Assembly: GCA_944990035.1 (NCBI GenBank) | Contig: CALYLX010000058.1 | Span: 62,001 to 126,000 of the forward strand | DNA: 64,000 nt | Direction of reading: 5' to 3' | Origin: Clitopilus passeckerianus | Lineage: Eukaryota > Basidiomycota > Agaricomycetes > Agaricales > Entolomataceae | Part shown: one piece after another, positions 22,119 through 31,796 of the stretch | Layout of the letters: each line of letters begins with the position of its first letter | Numbering within the stretch: position 1 is the first letter of the stretch | The notes under the pieces: model-generated | The model's input: only the letters and a program-made list of their open reading frames with translations | Told to the model about the DNA's origin: nothing | The model's database searches: none | Program-made: the position numbers and the translations under genes

Positions 22119-23040
22119 AAAACCCTCAGCCTCTGCTTCGGTGTAGAATTCAGCGGCTTCTTCTTGGGGCATGTCAGCTAGGACTGCTCTGACATATTTG
22201 ATCAACTCGGCTCCCTTCTCAGGTTTCTTGTGGAATCGGCTGTCGTTGTTGCTAGGGTAGGTTCTTCCAAAACTCTTCCTTTGAAGACATTGTTGGATCG
22301 TGTGACCTTTCTTGGAGCAATAGTAGCACAAGTTGTTCTTCTTGTGATGTTCTCTTTCCTCCTGGGTGAGGCGGCGTTTGGGTGGATCAGTGGTGAAACG
22401 ATCAACATCCATAGCCATTGGGTCTCGGGCTCCAGTAGGTGTTTTGTAAGCACCTTTGACCATATCAGATGTCTTGATGATACGGGTATGTCCCATGATT
22501 GTCTTGGCACGTCGCCAGTTGTTGTCAAACTGGACGGCTTTCTTGACCCAATCGTCGAATGTGGTGGGAGGGAATCGGAAAAGAGAATTCTCGGAGTTTG
22601 GGGGTAAGTCCTTCCATGAAGATCTCGATCTTTGCAGTGTCACCGCTGAGATCAGTTCGTGCAAGAATATTCTTGAAGACGGTGACAAATTCGTCAGCTG
22701 TCCCATCCTGTCGTAAGGCTTTGAGTTGGAGAAGTGCGGCAGCTTTGTCGTCGGTAGGGGAAAAGGCTTCTTTGAATTGGCTGATAAATTCAGCGTAGGT
22801 GGCTTTCCTTTCAGCTGCTGAATATTTATCGTGAAATTCTAATCCCCATGCTGCTGCAGTTCCTTCTTTGAGGAAGGATAGGGCGATGCGAATCTTCTTG
22901 TCATCTTCGAGTTGGTTGAGGTTGTTTAGGATGAGGTAGTCTTCAAGTTCCTGAATGAACTTTCTGGTCTTGGATCGGTCTCCGGAGAACGTTTGGGGTT
23001 TGGCTCCAATGTCCTTCTTGTTGTTGTTGTCTTGTGACAT
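22116..23040 (-). CDS. Gag (capsid and zinc-knuckle), with internal frameshift
   Basis: Start taken at ATG 23040 (MSQDNNNKKDIGAKPQTFSG), because the Ty3-type capsid region begins there: FIQELEDYLILNNL, KIRIALSFLKEGTAAAWGLEF, YAEFISQFKEAF. The frame shifts by +1 near 22590 (LTPKLRE then NSLFRFPPTTFDDWVKKAVQFD); the extra base is in CTCCGAGAATTC. The second part continues to a CCHC knuckle (CYYCSKKGHTIQQC) and ends EAEAEGF at 22116. The frame upstream of 23040 is open as well (see leader). Confidence 0.85.
22119..22125 (-). promoter_or_regulatory. Canonical -1 frameshift heptamer G GGT TTT at the gag stop
   Basis: On the minus strand gag ends GAG GGT TTT TAA. The heptamer GGGTTTT fits X XXY YYZ in the gag frame. 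Slipping by one base gives GGG TTT TTA AAG AGG, which stays open without a stop for 34 codons up to and through the pol ATG at 22026. Pol is in the -1 frame of gag. Whether a stimulatory stem or pseudoknot follows was not established. Confidence 0.65.
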
Positions 23041-23638
23041 TTCGTAATCGAAATCGAAGTCGGTCTCTGGTTCAATTGTTTCTGCACTGGGGCGCTCCTC
23101 TGGCTCAGCTGTGGGGCTCTCCTCTAGCTGTTGTTGTACTTGGTGTTCTTCTTCTTCCTCTTCGGGCAAGACAGAAGCGCTGGTAGACGGGACTAGTGAT
23201 GGGTTCCTGGATATTGCTGTGGGTAATGGTGCGAAGCGTCGCTGTTCCTCCTCGTCTACTTCAATGTCGTGTTCTCGTTGAGCTCGGACAATAGCAGGGG
23301 TCTTATGAGGTCGTTCAGGGGTAGGGAAGTCTAGAGCGTGGAAGTATCTGTTTTCAACGGCAACGGTGGTGAATGTGAATTTGCCAAGGGAGAGAGAGGC
23401 GTAGCACCAGCGGTTATTGTTGTGATTAAAACCGCAGTAGCTTCCGTTGGTGAACTTGTAGACGTTGTTGGTTCCTTCTACTAGAGTGGTATTTCGTGGC
23501 GGGTGGTCTGCCCTGTGTACGACCGTGGTGACTGAGTGGTAGCCGCAACGGCAATCGGCCTGTTGCGTGCTTCTGCTGTGTTGTCGTGGGGTGGGCCTGC
23601 GCTAACAATGAGCGGGCCTTCTGAACAGCTTGACCTTT
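23041..23638 (-). other. 5' leader of the element, open in the gag frame but lacking ATG
   Basis: From a TAG near 23606 down to 23041 the gag frame has no stop and no ATG. The encoded stretch looks protein-like (CRCGYHSVTTVVHR, VYKFTNGSYCGFNHNNNRW, an acidic Glu-rich run). No clear tRNA-complementary primer site beginning TGG directly follows the 5' LTR, so priming may be non-standard. This could be an N-terminal Gag extension using a non-ATG start or splicing from another frame. Confidence 0.4.
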
Positions 23639-24124
23639 TGTTAAGGCAGAGCCTAACAACTTTAGGTAATACTGTTTACGCTCGATGTCTTTGATAAACA
23701 AAGACAGAGATTTGTCAGCAGCTGCGGCTGTACTGACGACCTGGTGAGATTGACGAAGCAAGGGACTTAAAGGCGAAGTAGAGAACTAAGCAGTTAGGTA
23801 GATTGCCTAGGTCAAGCTGAGGAGCCTTGACCAAATGGTACAGGTTTATATACCTATCTAGTAGTTCTAAATATAGCACATGCGCAGCATGCTGAGTAAG
23901 TAATGAGTCATGCGCAGCATGATGAGTAAGTACATGAGTCAGTATGACTCAATGCGAGTCAGAAAGAGTCAGATAAGGTATAAGTCTCTCACGATCGTGA
24001 GAGATGCGGAGTAAGCATGGAAAAAGATGAAAAATGCGCAGTGATGCGCAGCATATGTGAGTAATCGTGCATAGGTAAGCGGGCCGGGGTATGTAAGGAG
24101 AAACATGTAAGCAAAATCATAACA
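23639..24124 (-). repeat. 5' LTR (right in the window)
   Basis: 486 bp, matching 16872-17357 except G at 24086. TGAGTCA/TGACTCA sites begin at 23904 and the 20-bp palindrome lies at 23985-24004. It is adjacent to the 5' region of HNH-like copy 2, 360 bp from its ATG, with LTR transcription pointing away from that gene. Confidence 0.95.
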
Positions 24125-24129
24125 GGTGA
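24125..24129. repeat. Target site duplication, right copy (GGTGA)
   Basis: GGTGA directly follows the CA end of the right LTR and matches 16867-16871. Confidence 0.9.
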
Positions 24130-24483
24130 GCTATAAGTAAAATGTGCCACACAGCATTATATAAGAGTCCTTATCGATGGGAATGCCAATTTTTTCCGAC
24201 AGATTGAATATTCATTGGCGCCCACAACTGAAGCCTTAGGCCTTAGCAGTCAACACCCTACGAGGCCTAGTGACCCCAAGCAGGTCACAATCACAGTGGC
24301 GGCGATCGTCCGGATCAGATTGATAAGAAATTTGATTAATAATGCCATGTATAGTAAAATATTGATGGATGCCAGTGGCATGGTTACCCTCAACGATTAT
24401 TTGCTTGTGCTTGGTATGGAGCCTCCACGCAAACTGTCCGCAAGCTGCTTTTCAGTCCTTCCAGTTACATTGGAACTGAATCG
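24130..24483 (+). promoter_or_regulatory. 5' region of HNH-like copy 2
   Basis: 354 bp between the retroelement and the next ATG. TTATATAAGAG at about 24158-24168 is a TATA-like box roughly 320 bp from the start codon. Before insertion this segment was joined to the 5' flank of copy 3, so it was part of a divergent promoter region of about 650 bp. Confidence 0.4.
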
Positions 24484-25730
24484 ATGTCGTGGACTGACTC
24501 TGACGACACTCCTGACTTTGACGATACCAGCACTATAGACTCAAGCTTAGCTACGTCTTCTTGCTCGTCGATTTCTCCGTCTGCCCCAAATCGCGTTCAA
24601 TCGGTCGATCCAAATGGTGGCCGATGTTTAGTAGAGAATGTTCCCGAGCGCTGTGTTGTGAATTATATCCACTGCTTTCCGAAACGAAAAGTGGGTAGGA
24701 CCAAGCTGGTATGTATTTTGCGACTTGCATTATTTCCCTCACTCCAATCTGGTCTCGACAGATCACCAGCCTTGAGTGGCACTGGAATATGCCCAGAGGC
24801 TCATTAAACCTAGACACCCGATACAACATCTTCCGAGGTACGGCTTGATGGCCTAATGCTCAATATTGTTACCAATATGCATCCAGCTCGGCCTCACCTG
24901 CATTACTTTCATGGTAGTCCCAGAGAATCAGGCTCTTGGATGCTTGTTCCCGAAGGTCATATTGTCGACAAGTATCATGCCACACTCGTGAAGAAATCCA
25001 AAACTTTTTGGGCCTCACGGGAAATGTTTCCGATCATCAAGGTAGGACTCCCGCATAATGACCTATCCCCTAACTACTCAACAAATTCTAGAACAGTGAC
25101 TGCCTCTATTGGGTTCTTTCTACTGGTGTCGATGGCAACATGACTGACGTAACGTTCACTCGTCAGACTACCCATAAGCAAGAAGGATCACCCGCTTCTC
25201 GAGACGACTTCACTGTATACGTACACCCCTACGAAAACTTGCCCCTGGTAAAGAGTCATCTTCACCCAAAATTTGCCATAATCGAAGTCGGGCGGAAATT
25301 GGATGGGCTTCCCTACCAAATCGCAATGGATCTTGCCAGGAAATATCCTATCCTCATGCGTATCAATGAGATCTGGACCGCCTGGATTAAACCTTGCCCG
25401 GACCCCAGTTTTGCGTCTGGCGAAATAGTTGTGAATCCTGCCCAAGAAATCATTGACAGTGGCCGAACTACCCCACCCCCTTCTCAAAGACGGCGATCTC
25501 GCAGAATCTGGGATGCCTCAGAATACATGAGCAAAATAGCACGCCATCCAAATATCGGCGCTGCTGGTTGTAGGAAGTGCAAGAGGGACTCGTCAAACCT
25601 ATCACGACGAACCGTTGAGGAACATACCAAGGCTTCGGGCAAGCGACACTGGGATTCGAAATCGATTGGGAAATGGGCTGAATCCTGCCAGGATCCAGAA
25701 GTTCGCGACAGTCAGGCTTTACCTCGGTGA
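24484..25730 (+). CDS. HNH-endonuclease-like protein, copy 2
   Basis: Exons 24484-24708, 24762-24837, 24887-25041 and 25092-25730 join in frame to 364 residues. Exons 2 and 3 are 76 and 155 nt, as in copy 1. Motifs run in order: SWTDSDDTPDFDDTS, GGRCLVENVPERCVVNYIHCFP, SLEWHWNMPRGSLNLDTRYNIF, HLHYFHG, TRQTTHKQEG, VYVHPYENLPLVKSHLHPKF, and a basic tail (RRRSRRIW). The putative core is His (YIHC), Asn (SLNLDTRYNIF), His (LHYFHG). It is closer to copy 1 than to copy 3. Nuclease function is an inference from the HNH-like pattern. No disabling change seen. The young chromovirus lies just upstream and may affect expression. Confidence 0.75.
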
Positions 25731-26533
25731 CTCATCGACCGCCAACCTATGGTCCTCAACCACTTGCCTGTCAAGTCCGCTTTTGCTTCAGTATAACTTC
25801 GCCTAATACCTTAATGATCTTGTCAGCTCTGGTTTTGACTTTGCTTGGCCCACAACTATTTCATCCAATACCCCATGCACAATCGAACTATAGTCCGGAA
25901 AACCATTGTTGTAGAGCAGTATGTTGTTTCTTGATACCTAAATACAAAGGCTACAGCCTAGGCCGCTTTTCCTCGTAATGTATACGTTTCCAAATCGGAC
26001 ACTTGAGTGGCCAAACGCAGCTTGGCCCTAACCAAGATAAGCAGATGATCCAAGAGCATATGAGCCACTCGTAACATGCCTTCTCAACTATAGATATTAA
26101 GGGTGCTAACTCTCGGACTATGGTCAGCCCCTCAGTCGTCACATCTCCCCAACGAGACTCGGAGATGTTCATATAGCCTTGCGACATGCAAAGGGAGTGC
26201 ACCAGCCCAATGCCTCAACGCTGCGGTTTATTCTAGGTGGCCCCATCCTTGTTCCCCGCCAGACTAAGCTTGGAGTTTGAATAGTTCAAAATCTGAAACA
26301 TTACTCCATGTGTTTTATCATTGGATGGATATGTAGGAATAAACTAATGAATGGAAAACGTGATCAATAGAGTTAACGAGTGTGCGTATACTATGCAAAG
26401 ACCATGCGAGATTATGGTAGGTTCAAACGATCGACAGCGATATAGAAAATAGGGGGAAAACAAAACCATTCCGGCCCAAGGTACGAGAGTAAAAAAAAAT
26501 CGAGGGTAAAGGTATGTAAGGCAAACAATGTCT
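25731..26533. other. Intergenic region, convergent 3' ends
   Basis: About 800 bp between the 3' ends of the HNH-like copy 2 and the septation kinase. Only short shadow frames. Nothing recognised. Confidence 0.5.
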
Positions 26534-29500
26534 TCAACGTCTATCAGCGCTTTGCCATGGTATGTCACCGACCCTTTGTCGACGTGGGATTCCGCTGCTT
26601 TGACTGGTATCTGAAGCTCCAGATAGCTGGCTACTGCGAAGGGCGTTGGAGCCCATAATGGATCCAAGGGTGCTAGATCCAGGACTGCGCAACGGCGTAG
26701 CGGAGGCCTCCGAGGCTGTCCTCCTCATCTTCTTCGGGGCGAGGGACAAGCCTGGATGCTTCGGAGCTGCGTCGGAGCCACTGCTCTTCAGCTTGGATCC
26801 GGCTGCGGGTTTCAAAGCGGGTTGCAAGGTCGGAACAATCTCCCGGGCCAATTCCCTGACGAGAACTGCACCATCTCCACCCCCTCGGCTGAGGCGCTCA
26901 ACAACTCCTAATAAGCCGTAGCGTTCAACAAGAACGGCACGATTTGGGTGGACCTCGCAGACAGTCCTGAGGATTTTGAGTAGGTTGAGACGGACCACAG
27001 CCTTGCTGTTATGGCCAAGGCGGTCGATGATTCGCTTGAAGAATGCAGGCGATTTGGACATGCCGATGGTGACGGGTGTGGAAAGACGAGTCATCTTCAG
27101 GAAAGGATCCAGAAGATTCTCGAAAGAGTTCGCTTTAGAGGCCACGAAGCAGTTCAACAACGCATCCAGAGATTCTGGTTTGGTAAGGACGTCCTCAACA
27201 CGGGCTGTTTCATCTTGGAGCCTGGACGAGAAGTGAGAACCGTCTAGGAGAATGTAAGAGACGACTCACCATGAGACGATGGCTTCCAGGGCACTAACTT
27301 GGAAGTAGGGGTCGTCCAGCAGCCGTAGGTACATGGATAGACCATCGTGCTGCCACAGGAATGTTCGACAGCTCTTTCCAGCGCTGGAAAGATCGCACAG
27401 AATAGGCAGAGCAAACTGCTTGAGGGGAGAGCTCGTCTCAATAACGCGTTTTAGGCATGGCAATATTCCCGCCTGAGCAGCCTCTTCCTGGCGAGTTTTG
27501 TTGAGCCTGCAGAGGTTGTAACATGTCTGGAAAATATGGTTGGAGATTTCCTATGAAGAAACGATATAAGCGGTGGGTTAATTCTGCGACGCAACAGACG
27601 TACTGCACTGTGAGGTCCAGACGCCTGTTCGTCTAGTATGCGTATAAGGATCTCAATGGCATTTGCATTCTGCAAGACTTCCAACAGAGTAGCATTCATG
27701 GACAAATGCTTCACAGCCCTGAGCATCAGCACAAGGCAGTCGGGCTCCAGTAATTCGCAGGCTCTGAGCAAACCTATCGAAATAGTCAGCAGGATGTTAA
27801 CAATAGGCCTCCGCAAAACATACGTCGGATGACCTTTCTTGTCCCTAGTGCATTTCGTACGTGCACGTCTGACTGTGATACCTGTGAAAATACGAGGAGG
27901 ATCTTGATTATCTTCATCTTCATTTCTGTCGAAGCCTCTTCACGACTGCCCATGACATTGAGAAGTGCAGCCGATAACGGATCTAGTAAGCCTTCTCGGA
28001 TAAACATACGACAGAAGTCATTCTTAGTCGTGGGACTTTGCAGTTCGAAAACACTGCCAATTCCGTTGAGAGCATGATCAATTAATTCGGCTTGCTCTGT
28101 ATAATCTTCATCCAGGAGGTCGACAAGCACCTTGAGACCACGACATCTGGGTAGACGTTAGAGTAGAACTTATCCAAGGCAGACTTCCGACGTACGATAT
28201 GAACATCTGCAGAGTCAGGACAGATGTATGGCAAAGCAGACGAATGAAATGGGAGGCCTCAACACGGCATTCTGATGGGTATTTCTTGGATGTAAATTCT
28301 GTGAAGAAAGGTTGTATAAGCACACAATTGGACGGGTGAGACCATTCCCTCGCACCCATCATCACAGGTATTCCACTAGGAACAAAGCAAGGGTTAGCAT
28401 GCACCTCTTCGTTGACTAAAGGCAAACGTACCCAATCAAACAAAAGCTTTCGAGGAAGCCGGCATCGGCGGTGACCAACTACTTCCAAGTTCAGAGATCA
28501 CACATGTTGCAAATTGCTGCGGAATGCTCACCTCATTGACCAGCTGGAGAAGTTTAGTGGTAACGTCCCTGGAACACCTTCCCTCCAAGACCTCAAGAAT
28601 AGCCAACATGCCATGAGACGACACTAGCTGCGCCTGCATTTCAGGGGCCTCTTCGATAATCTCAAGCTAAGAACAAATTAGCGCTAAGTTTTCTGAATGA
28701 ATTGTTCAAAACGTACCAGTTGGTCGCAGGCTTGTCGAAGCTGGAAGTCTGGAGCAGATGGCGTGAGCTCATCGATGAGTTGATTCACTTGGTTGGAGAG
28801 CCGAGCGTATTTATCGCGCTGTAAGTTGGCCTCAAGATCATCTTCCGAGAAACCTTCGTCAATCTGGGATGGGTGTGAGGTTTGAACAGTCATAATGGAA
28901 GAATGGGGCTACCTCAGCAAATGGATCCTCGTCATCGTCGTGATCCCCGAACTGAGATGATCATCAGTATCTTGGTTCGGTGGGGCGGGGAAAATAGCCA
29001 CTAACCCATGACTTGTTTGATAATCGTGTATTCAGCTTGAGAGATTGCATCGAATGCTCAGTTGCTGTACGATGCACTGTCAGCAAAGAGGGCATATCAA
29101 AGGGAAGGACAGCAGCATACCAGTTCCATTCGCCTTCCCGAAAACATCCTCATAATCCTCATCATCATCTTCCGCATACTTATCAAACTCTCCCGAGCTG
29201 TGCAGCCTCCTGACCTCGGCTCGACCAAATGAACCATTATTCGCCCCTTGGCCTCCAGCAGAGAATGACGTAGACCTCGAATGTGTAGCAGAAGCCGAAG
29301 GTGGTAAAGGTGCAAATGAGGATCCTGGTGTTGACAGAGGACTCAAGCTAGGCCGCGAAGCCCTTCTTGACAGTGTTGGTGCTGGCGCAGAAAGCGGCCC
29401 AGATCCGTTTCCCGCCAGGCCAATGGTCTTGATATCGTCGGGATGGAAAAGACCACGACGGGTGGAGTTCTTGAGCCTGAAATCTGCAACCTTCTCCTCG

Positions 29501-31395
29501 AGCTTCTGTTCGTCTTCATCATCCCCTGCCAGATCCGAATAATCTTCGACTATAGGACCTATGTCTGCGGATGGAGCTCTTGCTAGTGGGACAGTGCTGG
29601 GACCCGGACTTCTATTCGGTCGGATCGTTTGGGCATTGTCATTGTCCTCGACGTCGTGTTTCTCTTCCTCCGGGGCTGGTTTCTCCATAGCTAAAGCATA
29701 AATAATCGGTCAAGACCGTCAGATCGGACAAGACGAATATCAAACCTTGTAGCTTTGTGAATGAAATGCCCTCTTCAAAGTCATCATCCCAGTTGTCCGT
29801 TTGTTCTTCGGGAGGTTGCAATGTGAATTGGATCGGTTGAATCTTTTCAACTAGGTTCATCGGTTTTGTGCTTGTGGAGGCGCCTCCCTTCCAACCCAGA
29901 ATATTCGCAGTTGAACCCTCGGGCTGCCTAGTCGGAGAGGATGGCCGAGGGTTATTGGTTCTGCCAGGGTGCTTCACAGGTTTGGATGGTGCTGGGGTAT
30001 GGAATCAGGACATGGCGCCGAAGATAGAAATGAAGAATTCACATTTGAGGGCTTCATTCCATTCCTGGACCTTCAAAACCGCATCGTCATAATTATATGC
30101 ACTAAGCGGCCTCTTGGTCGTTTCTTGTCCACCAGCCTCTTTCGCTTTTGCCTTCTCGAAATTTCCAGTATCATCGGACATCTGCTTCCGCGCAGATATC
30201 ATCCATGGGTGCTTCAATAGCTTCTTGGCCGAAATACGAAGATTGGGGTCCTTCTGGAAACAGTGGTATAGGAAATCCTTCACGATCGGTGATGCACCTT
30301 CTGGTATTGGTGGGCAATCATCTTGAACAATTCTAAACAAAGCGGGCATCGGATCCAGGGTATGATATGGAGGATGGCCCTCCAAAAGCTCAATAACTAC
30401 ACATCCCACACTCCTGAGCATTCCATCAGAAAGATGCCAGAAAACTCGAATAGAGTGACTCACCATACGTCAGATGCAGTGGTTGCACCGGATTGCTCAA
30501 TAACCTCGGGTGCCACTGGAAAGGCCACGTTAACTGCATTGATACAATAGAAGTCCGTAGTAACGTACTCCAGTACGGGCTGCCAACGACAGCAGCATCG
30601 GCGACACCATTAGCGGTGGTATTGCTGGCGACACCAAAGTCGGCAAGTTTGACCGTCCCATCCTTATTTGTGAGGATATTTGCGCCCTTGATATCTCGGT
30701 GAATGACACCCTGGTCGTGTAGGTATACCAAGCCCTCAAGCACTTGGGATATGTAGACGGCAACGAGGTTCTCGGGGAATTTGCCAAATCGCTTGGATAT
30801 GTTGTGCAGGGAGCCATTCTCGCAGAATCTGAGAAAACTTATGAGGTAAACGGATATATGGTTGGTTAAGGCACTTACTCTAGAATGATGTACAAAAACT
30901 CGCGTGTCTTCACAAAACCTTTGTATTTGACGATGTTTGGATGCTATAGCACTAGGACTTAGGATGGGGTGTATTTTGGCTCAAAGGCGACGCGTACATT
31001 CAAGTTCTTCAGCAAATCGATTTCTGACTAGGGTAGAAACGTCAAAGAGGTGCACGGTAGTGGTAAGATGGCTCACTCACCATAATCTCCCCCAGCTCCG
31101 CCTTCGGTATATTGCTCAGTTGAATCTCCTTCACAGCTACAGTCTCTCCAGTCGCCCAGTTCAGAGCACCTATCCACATCCTTCAGCTCAAACCCTCTGC
31201 ATCGAAAGCAACTTGACGTACGATAGACCTGGCCAAATGCACCTTTGCCTAGACAATCGCCCAGTTGCTATGGCCATATTTCAACAAAATGGCCTTTTAA
31301 GCATATCCTATACTCACATAGTCATTCAAAGCTTTCGATCCATTCGACCTAGGGGTCGAACTCGATCTACTTCTCGAGGTAGAAGGCGTCGGCAT
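26534..31395 (-). CDS. sepH: Septation-initiation-type Ser/Thr kinase (Cdc7/SepH/Cdc15-like) with armadillo-like C-terminus
   Basis: Start ATG at 31395 ([19 protein letters not shown]); about 19 short introns with consensus sites were traced. The kinase domain follows: [49 protein letters not shown] then [10 protein letters not shown], and [15 protein letters not shown]. Next is a long Pro/Ser/acidic linker ([22 protein letters not shown]), then helical repeats resembling armadillo/HEAT units ([92 protein letters not shown]). It ends in a basic Ser-rich tail at 26534. This architecture is that of the SIN/MEN kinases that act at the spindle pole body to trigger septum formation. Frames are uninterrupted, so the gene looks functional. 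Confidence 0.85.
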
Positions 31396-31796
31396 GTTGG
31401 ATAGCTTGATTGGTTAATGACCGCCACCGACGTCGTTCCGGTTGAATTATGAGGGTAAAAAGCAATTCGATTGGGAGATCAATGACTAAAAGAGAGACAG
31501 GACAACGGACAAGGAGGAGAACGCGCTTTTTCAGTTCATGTCGCGTCCGGCGCTGACTGTTCTGCGCATCTGGTACGGACCCCGCGTATTACTCTACGGT
31601 GATCTGCCGTATTTAGCTTTCTCACAGTCTCGAGTCACCACCTATAAGTAAACATCGGAATTGATGGTACACATTACATGTTTCGAGCAAGGATACGGTA
31701 GTAGTACACAGCCTGTTACGAGCACACAGTTCCGTCATAATTAAGTCACTACGCAAACCTCCAGGGGCCGTAGAAAGGCAACAGCGGTCATGAAAG
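31396..31796. other. Intergenic, 5' region of the septation kinase
   Basis: 401 bp between the kinase start (minus) and the 3' end of the membrane-protein gene (minus). No frame with support. Promoter elements not resolved. Confidence 0.4.

Larger units (their letters stand above)
16872..24124 (-). mobile_element. Ty3/gypsy chromovirus LTR retrotransposon, recent insertion
   Basis: A 7,253 bp element bounded by two 486 bp LTRs (TG...CA) and a GGTGA duplication. Coding order on the minus strand is gag, protease-RT-RNase H, integrase-chromodomain, then an extra ORF. This order, with integrase after RNase H and a C-terminal chromodomain, defines Ty3/gypsy chromoviruses. The LTRs differ only at 17319 (A) versus 24086 (G), so insertion was recent. 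Even so, gag has a frameshift near 22590 and pol one at 19962-19965. It lies in the shared 5' region of two divergent HNH-like genes (starts at 16585 minus and 24484 plus). Confidence 0.95.

Noticed and set aside
13285..25730. HNH-like genes as parts of a CRISPR or restriction system
   Set aside because: No repeat array or partner nuclease or methylase is present, genes are spliced eukaryotic genes, and HNH folds occur in many unrelated proteins.
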